NCBI RefSeq assembly: GCF_010669125.1
Contig: NZ_CP048630.1
Span: 2,368,001-2,432,000, forward strand
Length of the DNA stretch: 64,000 nt
Reading direction: 5' to 3'
Source of the DNA: Ancylobacter pratisalsi
GTDB lineage: Bacteria; Pseudomonadota; Alphaproteobacteria; Rhizobiales; Xanthobacteraceae
The translations under genes and the position numbers were made by a program. Numbering within the stretch: position 1 is the stretch's first letter; each line of letters begins with the position of its first letter. The notes below the pieces were generated by a model that was not told the DNA's origin, ran no database searches, and saw only the letters and a list, made by a program, of their open reading frames with translations. Positions 36,401-44,363 of this stretch are shown here, piece by piece.

Positions 36401-37144
36401 TTGGAAGCGAGTACGCATGTCCTTGTCGTCGACGACGATCAGGAAATCCGCCGGCTGCTGGGCCGCTATCTCCAGGGGCAGGGATTTCGCGTCAGCCTCG
36501 CCAACAACGGGCGCGAGGCCGAGGAGCGCCTGGCCTCGAACCGCATCGACATCGTGGTGCTGGATCTGATGCTGCCGGACGTTTCCGGGCTGGACCTGTG
36601 CCGGGATCTGCGCGGGCGTTCCAGCGTGCCGATCATCCTGCTCACGGCGCTGAAGGAGGATGTCGACCGCATCATCGGGCTGGAGGTCGGCGCCGACGAC
36701 TATCTCGGCAAGCCGTTCAACCCGCGCGAGCTGCTGGCGCGCATCCGCGCCGTGCTGCGGCGGACGGCGGTGCGCGAGGCGCCGGCCGCGCCGGCCCGCC
36801 AGAGCTTTCGATTTGCCGGCTTCACCGCCATTTCCGCCACCCGCCTCGTCCATGACCCGGCCGGCGCGGAGGTGGCGCTGACCGGGGCCGAGTTCGACCT
36901 GCTGGTCGCCTTTCTGGAGCGTCCGGGGCGGATGCTCTCGCGCGATCAGCTGCTCGACATCACCCAAGGCCGCAGCCCGGGTGCCTTCGACCGCTCGATC
37001 GACGTGCTGGTGAGCCGGCTGAGGCGAAAGCTCGGGGATGCCGGACAGTTCAAGATACTGAAGACGCTGCGCAACGGGGGCTACCAGCTCGCGGTGCCGG
37101 TGGAACTCGTGGACGGGCCCGACGGGCCGGCGGAGGTGTCGTGA
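36401..37144 (+). CDS. OmpR-family response regulator
   Basis: 247 residues. Receiver domain with acidic pocket VVDDDQEI, phospho-acceptor Asp in IVVLDLMLPDVSGL, and Lys in YLGKPFNPRELLARIRAVLRR. The winged-helix DNA-binding domain contains LTGAEFDLLVAFLERPGRMLSRDQLLD and DVLVSRLRRKLGD. The start is placed at TTG 36401, which is preceded by a strong GGGAGGA at 6-bp spacing; upstream in-frame ATG 36287 would add 38 residues unlike the family. It overlaps the kinase gene by 4 bp. Confidence 0.92.
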   Translation: MEASTHVLVVDDDQEIRRLLGRYLQGQGFRVSLANNGREAEERLASNRIDIVVLDLMLPDVSGLDLCRDLRGRSSVPIILLTALKEDVDRIIGLEVGADDYLGKPFNPRELLARIRAVLRRTAVREAPAAPARQSFRFAGFTAISATRLVHDPAGAEVALTGAEFDLLVAFLERPGRMLSRDQLLDITQGRSPGAFDRSIDVLVSRLRRKLGDAGQFKILKTLRNGGYQLAVPVELVDGPDGPAEVS

Positions 37145-38409
37145 ACACGCTTCGCACCAAAGTCACCGCGCTGCTGGTGGGCGCCGTCTTGGTGGTGGCG
37201 CTGCTGGCGACCGGGCTTTCCCTCCTGCTTCTGACCCCGCCGCACTTTGAGGAGGCCGACGCCGCGCTTGCCACGCAATGGGGGCTTTTGGCCGATCTCG
37301 CCGCCGGCGCCGGGCAGGACGGGGCGCTGGTCAACCCGGCCGCGACCGCGGGTCTGCGCGCCGCGCCGCCCGGCGGTACGGCCGAGCCGGGCCCCACGGA
37401 GGGGATCAACGCCGCCCTTGCCCGCGCCGGCCGCACCGAACGGGTGACGATACGCCGGGTGGAAGGCGTGCCCTGGCCGATCATCTCCGGCCAGCTTGCC
37501 GACGGGCGCTGGCTGCTCATGCCGCTGACGGCGCCGCCCGCGCCGCAGAACGGCTACTGGGCGCTCGCGGGCTGGGTGCTGGTGATGGCGCTCGGCACCA
37601 CGCTGGTGATGGTCGTCGCGGTGCGCCGGCTCACCGAGCCGCTGGCGCTGCTGGAGCGCACCACCGCCACCATCGGCCCCGACGGGCGGCTCGATCCGCT
37701 TCCCGAGGAGGGGCCGACCGAGGTGCGCGCCGCCGCCGAGGCCATCAACCGGCTGTCCTCGCGGCTGAAGCAGGCCATGGAGAGCCGTATCCGGCTGGTG
37801 GCGGCGGCGGGGCACGATCTGCGCACGCCGATGACCCGAATGCGGCTGCGCGCCGAGTTCATCGAGGACGAGGCCGAGCGCACCACCTGGATCAACGATC
37901 TGATCGAACTCGACCGCATCGCCGATAGCGCGATCCGGCTGGTGCGCGAGGAGGTGAACGATACGGCGCGCAGCCGGGTGCGGCTCGACGAGCTGGTGGG
38001 CGAGGTGGTCGCCGAGCTCAAGGGCATCGACATGAAGGTGGAGCTGGACCACGCCGAGCCGGTGGAGGTGATGGCACGCCCGCTGTCGCTGTGCCGGGCG
38101 ATCCGCAACCTCGCCATCAACGCCGCGACCCATGGCCGGAGCGCCCGAGTCTCCGTGAAGGCGGTGGAGGGGGAGGCCGTCCTGACCATCGCCGATGAGG
38201 GGCCGGGCATCCCCGAGGCGCTGATGGAGCGGGTGTTCGAACCCTTCTTCCGGGTCGATCCGGCGCGCGGCAAGCCGGTGCCCGGCGCCGGTCTCGGCCT
38301 TGCGATCGCCCATGAGATCATCACCGCGAGCGAGGGGCGGCTGGTGCTGACCAACCGGCCGGGCGGCGGGCTGGTGCAGCAGGTGCACCTGCCGCTGGCG
38401 CGGCCCTGA
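37141..38409 (+). CDS. EnvZ-like sensor histidine kinase
   Basis: 422 residues from GTG 37141. A TM helix near the N-terminus (VTALLVGAVLVVALLATGLSLLLL) is followed by a short periplasmic region, a second TM (YWALAGWVLVMALGTTLVMVVAV) and a HAMP-like linker. The phospho-acceptor H-box is AAAGHDLRTPMTRMRLRAEF, and an ATPase domain with N-box NLAINAATHG and G-boxes ADEGPGIPE and GAGLGLAIAHEI follows. Partner of the response regulator. The signal may concern the envelope, given the divergent Spy-like gene and macAB. Confidence 0.93.
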   Translation: MNTLRTKVTALLVGAVLVVALLATGLSLLLLTPPHFEEADAALATQWGLLADLAAGAGQDGALVNPAATAGLRAAPPGGTAEPGPTEGINAALARAGRTERVTIRRVEGVPWPIISGQLADGRWLLMPLTAPPAPQNGYWALAGWVLVMALGTTLVMVVAVRRLTEPLALLERTTATIGPDGRLDPLPEEGPTEVRAAAEAINRLSSRLKQAMESRIRLVAAAGHDLRTPMTRMRLRAEFIEDEAERTTWINDLIELDRIADSAIRLVREEVNDTARSRVRLDELVGEVVAELKGIDMKVELDHAEPVEVMARPLSLCRAIRNLAINAATHGRSARVSVKAVEGEAVLTIADEGPGIPEALMERVFEPFFRVDPARGKPVPGAGLGLAIAHEIITASEGRLVLTNRPGGGLVQQVHLPLARP

Positions 38410-38421
38410 GGGGGGCGGACC

Positions 38422-39576
38422 TCAGCCCGTCCGGTCCCGCGCGATGCGGGCGAGGAGCGCGGCGCCGGTGGGGATGATGGCGTCGTTGAAGGCGTAGCGC
38501 GGGTTGTGCAACGCCGCGCCATGGCCCTGCCCGAGGAAGCAGTAGGCCCCCGGCACCGCCATCAGCATGTCGGCGAAATCCTCGCTGGTGGTCACCGGCG
38601 CGGTGTCGGTCACCACCTTGTCCGCGCCCACCACCGCGTGGGCGGCGCCGGCCAGCGCGTCGGCCTGCGTATCGTGATTGACCAGCGTGCTGAAGACGTC
38701 GCGGATGGAGACGCTGGCGCGTGCGCCGTAGCCCTGCGCGATGCCCGCGCACAGCGCCTCGATGCGCCCGGCGATGAGCGTGCGGGTGGCGGGCGAGAAG
38801 GTGCGGATGGTGCCCGACAGCGTCGCCGTGCCGGGGATGACGTTGTAGGTGGCGCCGGCGTTCATCCCCGTCACCGACACCACCGCGGCCTCGTTGGGAT
38901 CGACATTGCGCCCGACAATGGCGTGAAGCGCCTGGGCGATGGTGATCGCCACCAGCCCGGCATCGATGGTGCGGTGGGGAAAGGCGGCGTGCCCGCCATC
39001 GCCGGTGATCTCGATGTCGAAGAAATCCGCGCTGGCGCTCACCGCTCCCTTTCGCAGGGCGACCTCGCCGAAATCCCGGTTGGGGTCGTTGTGCAGCGCA
39101 TAGACCTCGTCGCAGGCAAAGCGCATGAACAGGCCGTCGGCGAGCATGGCGCGGGCGCCGCCCCGGCCTTCTTCCGCCGGCTGGAAGATCAGCACCACCC
39201 GGCCGGCAAAGTCCCTGTCGGCGGCAAGGTGGCGCGCCGCGCCGACCAGCATGGTGACATGCCCGTCATGCCCGCAGCCATGGAACAGCCCCGGCACGGT
39301 AGAGCGCCAGGGCAGATGGCTGTCCTCCTCGATCGGCAGCGCGTCCATGTCCGCTCGGAGGCCGACGGAGCGCCCCGGCCCGCCCGCACCCTCGACGATG
39401 CCGACCAGCCCGGTGCCGCCGATGCCGCCGACGACCGGGATGCCGCAGGCCTCCAGTTCCGCGCGCAGCCGTGCGGCGGTGCGGTGTTCCTCGAAGCCAA
39501 GCTCGGGATGGGCGTGGAGATCGTGCCGGAGCGCGGTCAGATGGTCGAGATCGGCCTCGATGGCGGCGCGCGGCAT
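38422..39576 (-). CDS. M20-family amidohydrolase (hippurate hydrolase-like)
   Basis: 384 residues from ATG 39576. Metal-binding and catalytic motifs: LRADMDALPIEE, FHGCGHDGHVTMLVGAA, and FQPAEEGRGGARAML with the catalytic Glu pair. The dimerisation domain begins near GDGGHAAFPHRTIDAG. The subfamily hydrolyses N-acyl amino acids such as hippurate or N-acetylated/aromatic amides. Located 32 bp downstream of the FAD monooxygenase in the same operon, so it may release the aromatic acid that the monooxygenase hydroxylates. The substrate itself cannot be read from sequence. Confidence 0.9.
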   Translation of the reverse strand: MPRAAIEADLDHLTALRHDLHAHPELGFEEHRTAARLRAELEACGIPVVGGIGGTGLVGIVEGAGGPGRSVGLRADMDALPIEEDSHLPWRSTVPGLFHGCGHDGHVTMLVGAARHLAADRDFAGRVVLIFQPAEEGRGGARAMLADGLFMRFACDEVYALHNDPNRDFGEVALRKGAVSASADFFDIEITGDGGHAAFPHRTIDAGLVAITIAQALHAIVGRNVDPNEAAVVSVTGMNAGATYNVIPGTATLSGTIRTFSPATRTLIAGRIEALCAGIAQGYGARASVSIRDVFSTLVNHDTQADALAGAAHAVVGADKVVTDTAPVTTSEDFADMLMAVPGAYCFLGQGHGAALHNPRYAFNDAIIPTGAALLARIARDRTG

Positions 39577-39608
39577 GGCGGCTCCGGGATGGTTCGGGTG
39601 AGCAATGT

Positions 39609-40739
39609 TCAGGCGGCGTGGTCGAGCGTGTCGGTAAAGGGATCGTAGCCGAAGAACCAGCCGGTATCGCCGGGCAGCTTCAGCCAGGAATTCTCCGCCG
39701 AGATGCGCTGCACGTCGCCCACGCGGGGCACCCGGTTGGCGACATAGGTGCGGAAGGCCGCCTCGGGACTGTCGCAGGCGGCGATGGCACGCGACAGGAT
39801 GGCCGCGTCCTCGATCGCCATCGAGCCGCCGGCCGCCATGAACGGGCGTACCGCGTGGCAGGCATCGCCCATCAGCACCGCGCGCCCCGCGCTCCACACA
39901 TCGTTGCGCTCCCGGTCGCAGATCGGCAGCAGGGAGACATTGTCCACCGCTTCCAGCAGCGCGGTGAGGTCGGGATGCGCGTTCGGGAAGGCGCTCAGGA
40001 AGTCCTCGCGCGTGCCCGGCGCGGGCGGGGTGTCGGCGCCCCATTCCTCGCTGGGCACGGCCGCCATGACATAGCATTCGTCGCGCCGGTCGGTCATGAA
40101 ATAGGCCAGCAGGTGTCGGTCCGCGCCCCACCATTTGGTGCAGTCGCGCATCGGCACGCCGGCGGCGCGGGCGCTGGGGAACACCGCGCGCAGCGCCACC
40201 TTGCCGATATAGCGGGGTGGCTCGCGCCCCAGGATCGCCTCACGCACCCGCGAATGGATGCCGTCGGCGCCGATCACGATGTCGGCCTCCACCCGCTCGC
40301 CATTGTCGAAGGACAGCACCGCCGCGCCCGGCCCCTCGTCGAGCCCGTCGAGCCGGTGGTCGAAGTGGATCGTGCCCGGCTTGAGCCGCGACACCAGCAG
40401 GCGGTGCAGGTCGGCGCGGTGGATGTTGACGAAGGGGCCGCCGAAATCGGCCTCGCGCGCGGCGTCGAACACCAGCTCGTTCAGGATCCGCCCGCTGGCG
40501 ACATCGCGGCTGACGAAGGCGTCGGGCTTGATGCCGGCGCGCACCATGCCGTCCTCGATTCCAAGGCGCCGCATCACCTTGGCCGTGCTGGCGCCGAGAA
40601 TGATGCCGGCGCCGATGCGCCAGAACCTGGCCGCCTGCTCGTACACTCTCACCTGGTAGCCCTGCTGCTGCAGCAGGCCGGCAACCGTCAGCCCGGCAAT
40701 GCCGGCGCCGATCACGGCGATGCGTGTGTTCTGGTCCAT
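39609..40739 (-). CDS. FAD-dependent aromatic monooxygenase (NicC/salicylate hydroxylase-like)
   Basis: 376 residues. GxGxxG FAD motif IAVIGAGIAGLTVAGLL, central DG motif IVIGADGIHSRVREAILG, and third FAD motif RAVLMGDACHAVRPFMAAGGSMAIEDA. The segment CTKWWGADRHLLAYFMT recalls 6-hydroxynicotinate 3-monooxygenase, while the family also includes salicylate hydroxylases; both perform oxidative decarboxylation. ATG 40739 was chosen since the ATG at 40757 lies inside the palindromic operator (40754-40771). Divergent from an SsuABC-type transporter and MarR regulator. Confidence 0.85.
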   Translation of the reverse strand: MDQNTRIAVIGAGIAGLTVAGLLQQQGYQVRVYEQAARFWRIGAGIILGASTAKVMRRLGIEDGMVRAGIKPDAFVSRDVASGRILNELVFDAAREADFGGPFVNIHRADLHRLLVSRLKPGTIHFDHRLDGLDEGPGAAVLSFDNGERVEADIVIGADGIHSRVREAILGREPPRYIGKVALRAVFPSARAAGVPMRDCTKWWGADRHLLAYFMTDRRDECYVMAAVPSEEWGADTPPAPGTREDFLSAFPNAHPDLTALLEAVDNVSLLPICDRERNDVWSAGRAVLMGDACHAVRPFMAAGGSMAIEDAAILSRAIAACDSPEAAFRTYVANRVPRVGDVQRISAENSWLKLPGDTGWFFGYDPFTDTLDHAA

Positions 40740-40753
40740 GGGTATCCGGGAAT

Positions 40754-40771
40754 TCATTCTCTATGGAATGA
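40754..40771. promoter_or_regulatory. Operator 1: TCATTC-N6-GAATGA
   Basis: Perfect inverted repeat with six-base arms and a six-base spacer, 14 bp before the monooxygenase start. The same arms and spacing recur at 41031-41048. It is a candidate binding site of the MarR regulator encoded at 43743. The 392-bp divergent intergenic region otherwise holds no gene. Confidence 0.65.
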
Positions 40772-40997
40772 TCAATTCTGGAGCGCGCCTTTGCCCCCTG
40801 TCAAGCCGCAACATCCGCCGGGGGCGGCATGGCCGGCGACACGCCGCGCCGGACAGGAGGCGGATGCGGGCGGCCCGGTGAGCCTTGACGAAGCGTTGAT
40901 AACGCAGGCATGAAGGGGTGTTCAGGGTTTGGGCAGGATGCCCGGTATATGAGCGGCATTCGCCCCCATCTGCCCACCGAATGAGCCGGGCGGGTGA

Positions 40998-41011
40998 TTG
41001 ACCTAAATCAA
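40998..41011. promoter_or_regulatory. FNR/FixK-type box TTGAC-N4-ATCAA
   Basis: TTGACCTAAATCAA matches TTGA-N6-TCAA and differs from the FNR consensus TTGAT-N4-ATCAA at one base. It lies 20 bp before operator 2 and 121 bp before the transporter start codon. TTGACC could alternatively be a -35 hexamer. Confidence 0.4.
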
Positions 41012-41030
41012 ACCCGTCACTAGCCTTCAA

Positions 41031-41048
41031 TCATTCGCAATGGAATGA
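41031..41048. promoter_or_regulatory. Operator 2: TCATTC-N6-GAATGA
   Basis: Second exact copy of the 18-bp inverted repeat architecture (spacer GCAATG), 84 bp before the transporter substrate-binding gene. With operator 1 it brackets the divergent promoter region. Confidence 0.65.
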
Positions 41049-41131
41049 AATGGCCGTCGGCCCACCACGAGGGCGCCGCCGGAAATGTTCGCCGCCCTCG
41101 ACATTCGCGATGCTCGTATGGAGACGACCCC

Positions 41132-42100
41132 ATGAAAAAGCGCCTGGCCGCCCTTTTCGCGCTCACCGCCCTTTTGTGCCCTCCGCTGTCGGGGGCGCAG
41201 GCGGCCGAGGTGAACCTGATCACCGACTTCGGCTTCAATGGCCGCCACGCCTATTTCTACGTCGCGCTCGACAAGGGCTACTACAAGGCCGAGGGGCTGG
41301 ACGTGAACATCCTGCGCGGGCAGGGCTCGGCGGACGCGATCAAGAAGGTCGCCTCCGGCGCCGCCACGATGGGCTTTGCCGATGCCGGCTCGCTGGTGCT
41401 GGCGCGCGGCAATGACAAGGTGCCGGTGAAGATGGTGGCCATCGTCTACGCCACGCCGCCGCAGGCGATCTTCACCCTCACCGAGAGCGGCATCACGGCG
41501 CCCAAGGATCTGGAGGGCAAGACGCTGGCCGACACCGCGTCCAGCTCGGTGCGGCTGCTGTTCCCGGCCTATGCCGAGGCGGCGGGCATCGACGCTTCCA
41601 AGGTGAACTGGGTCACGGCGGACGGGGCGTCGCTGTCCTCGGTGCTGGCGACCAAGCGCGCCGATGGCATCGGCCAGTTCCTCGTCGGCCAGCCGCTGGT
41701 CGAGAAGGCCACCGCGCCGAACCCGGTGACGGCGCTGGCCTACAAGGACGCGGGTCTCAACTTCTACAGCAACGGCCTCATCGCCAGCGAGGACACCATC
41801 GCCGGCCAGCCCGAGATGGTGCGCGCCTTCGTGCGGGCAACACTGAAGGGCATGAAGGATGCCTTCGCCGACCCGGCGGAAGCCGCCGCCATCATGCACG
41901 GCTACCAGAAGCAGATCGATCCCGCCGTGATCGAGGGCGAAACCCGGCTGGTGAAGGAACTCGCCACCGTGCCCGGCCAGCCGCTCGGCAAGATCGACCC
42001 CGCCCGCGTCAAGGAGACGGTGGACGTCGTCAGCAAATACTTCAAGCTGAACGCGCCGGTCGACCCGAAGGACGTGGTGGTGGAGGGCTTCGTGGAATGA
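41132..42100 (+). CDS. ABC transporter substrate-binding protein (SsuA/NMT1-like)
   Basis: 322 residues with a signal peptide (KKRLAALFALTALLCPPLSG, cleavage near AQAA-EV). The NMT1/ThiY/SsuA-type fold shows in DFGFNGRHAYFYVALDKGYYK and GSADAIKKVASGAATMGFADAG. GGAG lies 8 bp before ATG 41132; the longer upstream frame lacks signal-peptide features. It binds a small organic acid, sulfonate or pyrimidine-like ligand in the periplasm; from the neighbours an aromatic or pyridine carboxylate is plausible. First gene of a four-gene operon, overlapping the ATPase by 4 bp. Confidence 0.9.
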   Translation: MKKRLAALFALTALLCPPLSGAQAAEVNLITDFGFNGRHAYFYVALDKGYYKAEGLDVNILRGQGSADAIKKVASGAATMGFADAGSLVLARGNDKVPVKMVAIVYATPPQAIFTLTESGITAPKDLEGKTLADTASSSVRLLFPAYAEAAGIDASKVNWVTADGASLSSVLATKRADGIGQFLVGQPLVEKATAPNPVTALAYKDAGLNFYSNGLIASEDTIAGQPEMVRAFVRATLKGMKDAFADPAEAAAIMHGYQKQIDPAVIEGETRLVKELATVPGQPLGKIDPARVKETVDVVSKYFKLNAPVDPKDVVVEGFVE

Positions 42101-42954
42101 GTGTCGAGACCGCGCGCGCGCCGGGAGTGCGCGCGCCGCTAGGGCGGAACGGGGACAGCGCGGGCGCGGGGGACGGCACGCGCGAGGTTCCCGTGATCGC
42201 GCTGGAGGGCGTGAGCAAGCATTTCCGCGACCGCGCGGGACGCGAGGTGCACGCGCTTGGCCCGGTCGATCTCACCATCCGCACCGGCGAGTTCGTCTCC
42301 CTGGTCGGCCCGTCGGGCTGCGGCAAGTCCACCTTGCTGCGTCTCATCGCCGGGCTCGAACCGGCGAGCGCGGGCACGCTCAATCGCTACGGCAATCCGC
42401 TTTCCAGCCCCTCCCACGAGGTCGGCATCATCTTCCAGGAGCATGTGCTGTTTCCCTGGGCGAGCGTGCTGGAAAACGTGCTGCTGCCCGCCGATATCCT
42501 GTCGCTGCCGCGAGAGAGTGCGCAGGCGCGGGCCTGGCAGCTGCTGGAGATGACGGGCCTCAAGGACTTCGCCCATCACCGCCCGCAGAACCTGTCGGGC
42601 GGGATGAAGCAGCGCGCCGCGTTCTGCCGGGCCATGCTGGCCGATCCGCGCTTTCTGCTGCTCGACGAACCGTTCGGCGCGCTGGACGCGCTGACCCGCG
42701 AGGAGCTTTCGCTCGAACTCTCGCGGCTGTGGGGCGCGCTGGGGCGCACCGCCTTCATGATTACCCACGACATTGACGAGGCGATCCTGCTCGGCGACCG
42801 CGTGCTGGTGATGTCGCCGCGCCCCGGACGGATCGAGGCCGACATCGAGGTCGACCTGCCGCGCCCGCGCAGCATCGACACCCAGAGCCTGCCGCGTTTC
42901 CTCGAGATCAAGAACCAGGTGCGCCATCTCATTTTCGGCCACAGGAAGGGCTGA
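42097..42954 (+). CDS. ABC transporter ATPase (SsuB/TauB-like)
   Basis: 285 residues. Walker A GPSGCGKSTLLRLIAG, signature LSGGMKQRAAFCRAM, Walker B FLLLDEPFGALDALTREEL and the switch ITHDIDEAILLGDRV. The N-terminal ~30 residues are an Arg/Ala-rich extension before the usual start. Energises import by the permease that begins 3 bp downstream. Confidence 0.94.
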   Translation: MSVETARAPGVRAPLGRNGDSAGAGDGTREVPVIALEGVSKHFRDRAGREVHALGPVDLTIRTGEFVSLVGPSGCGKSTLLRLIAGLEPASAGTLNRYGNPLSSPSHEVGIIFQEHVLFPWASVLENVLLPADILSLPRESAQARAWQLLEMTGLKDFAHHRPQNLSGGMKQRAAFCRAMLADPRFLLLDEPFGALDALTREELSLELSRLWGALGRTAFMITHDIDEAILLGDRVLVMSPRPGRIEADIEVDLPRPRSIDTQSLPRFLEIKNQVRHLIFGHRKG

Positions 42955-42957
42955 CGC

Positions 42958-43722
42958 ATGCATCTGCCCGCCCTGTCTCGCGCCCTCTCGCGCCACGTCG
43001 TGACGCCGCTGGTCTATCTTGTCGCCCTCCTCGCGTGGGAAGGACTGGTGCGCGCTTTCGCGGTGCCGACCTGGCTGTTGCCCGCGCCCTCGCAGATCGC
43101 CGCCGCCAGCGTGGAGTGGGCGCCGGAACTGGCGGTGAACGCGCTGGTGACCCTGCGCGAGACGGTGTTCGGCTTCCTGCTCGCCCTGGCGCTCTCGCTG
43201 CCGCTGGCGGGGCTGATCGCGTTCAATCCGATTGCGCGGCGCATCGTCTACCCGATCCTGCTCGGCCTGCAGTCGATCCCCAAGGTGGCGCTGGCGCCGC
43301 TGGTGACGCTGTGGTTCGGCTTTTCCGAATGGCCGAAGATCGTCATCGTGGTGCTGGTGTGCTTCTTCCCCATCCTCGTCAACGTTGTCGCCGGCTTTGA
43401 CGCCGTGCCCCGCGCGATGCTGGATCTTATGCGCTCGCTGGGGGCCTCCCAGCACATGATCCTGCGCCGGCTGCGCATTCCCGCCGCCTTGCCGGCGCTG
43501 TTCACCGGCTGCAAGGTGGCGATCACCTTCGCGGTGATCGGCGCGGTGATCGGCGAGTTCGTCTCGGCGCAGAGCGGGCTGGGCTATCTCATTCTCATCA
43601 CCACCTCGCAGTCGCAGACCCCGGTCGCCTTCGCCGCGCTGCTGGTGTTGACGGTGATGAGCGTGGCGCTGTTCTACGTGCTGGAATATCTGGAACGACG
43701 GGTGGTGACGTGGAGCGCGTGA
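42958..43722 (+). CDS. ABC transporter permease (SsuC/TauC-like)
   Basis: 254 residues with six hydrophobic helices. The EAA-like loop is AMLDLMRSLGASQHMILRRLRIPAALPALFTG. N-terminal WEGLVRAFAVPTWLLPAPSQI is typical for the nitrate/sulfonate/taurine-type permeases. Forms the membrane channel with the preceding ATPase. Confidence 0.92.
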   Translation: MHLPALSRALSRHVVTPLVYLVALLAWEGLVRAFAVPTWLLPAPSQIAAASVEWAPELAVNALVTLRETVFGFLLALALSLPLAGLIAFNPIARRIVYPILLGLQSIPKVALAPLVTLWFGFSEWPKIVIVVLVCFFPILVNVVAGFDAVPRAMLDLMRSLGASQHMILRRLRIPAALPALFTGCKVAITFAVIGAVIGEFVSAQSGLGYLILITTSQSQTPVAFAALLVLTVMSVALFYVLEYLERRVVTWSA

Positions 43723-43742
43723 GCGATGAGGAGGGCGAGGGG

Positions 43743-44312
43743 ATGAGCGCGAACCCGCCGGCACGCAAGCCGCGCCGCGTCTCGACCGACAGCGCGGCGC
43801 GCCAGCGTGTCGACGAGATCTTCCGGCAGTGGCAGGCCGAGCGCCCGGATATCGACCCGGTGCCGGTGCACATTTACGGCATGATCGGGCGGCTTCACAT
43901 CCAGTCCACCGCCTTCATCGACGAGGTGCTGGAGCCCTTCGGGCTGGTGCGGGGCACCTTCGACGTGCTCACCGCGCTGCGCCGTGCCGGCCTGCCCTAC
44001 GCGCTGACGCCGAAGGAACTCGCCCATTCGCTGCTGCTCAGCGGGGCGGGGCTGAACAGCCGGATCAACAAGCTGGAGGCGCTGCACTACATCGCCCGCC
44101 TGCCCGAGCCGAGCGACCGCCGCACCATCCGGATCCAGCTCACCGCCTCGGGCGAGGCGGTGATCAATCAGGCGATTCCCCAGGTGTTCGAGGCGCAATG
44201 GGCCCGCCTCAAGCCGCTCGGCGGCGAGGTGCTGGCGCGGCTGATGGACGACCTGCTGCGCTTCGCCGATGCCATGGACGCCGCCGAGAAGCCGTCCCGT
44301 CCGGAGGCGTGA
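43743..44312 (+). CDS. MarR-family transcriptional regulator
   Basis: 189 residues. A winged helix is visible in LTPKELAHSLLLSGAGLNSRINKLEALHYIAR followed by the wing PSDRRTIRIQLTASGEAV, the MarR signature. ATG 43743 has AGGAGGGCGAGGGG directly upstream; GTG 43710 is possible but would overlap the permease. It closes the transporter operon. The paired TCATTC-N6-GAATGA palindromes are the obvious candidate operators; the ligand is probably the imported aromatic acid. Confidence 0.92.
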   Translation: MSANPPARKPRRVSTDSAARQRVDEIFRQWQAERPDIDPVPVHIYGMIGRLHIQSTAFIDEVLEPFGLVRGTFDVLTALRRAGLPYALTPKELAHSLLLSGAGLNSRINKLEALHYIARLPEPSDRRTIRIQLTASGEAVINQAIPQVFEAQWARLKPLGGEVLARLMDDLLRFADAMDAAEKPSRPEA

Positions 44313-44316
44313 ACCC

Positions 44317-44335
44317 CGGGGCGTCCTCTGCCCCG
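44317..44335. terminator. Hairpin between convergent marR and agmatinase genes
   Basis: CGGGGC / GCCCCG arms with a 7-base loop in the 51-bp gap between the two convergent genes. No T-run, so only a possible bidirectional terminator. Confidence 0.35.
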
Positions 44336-44363
44336 AGGTTCGTACGATCCGGAGAAGGCCGCG

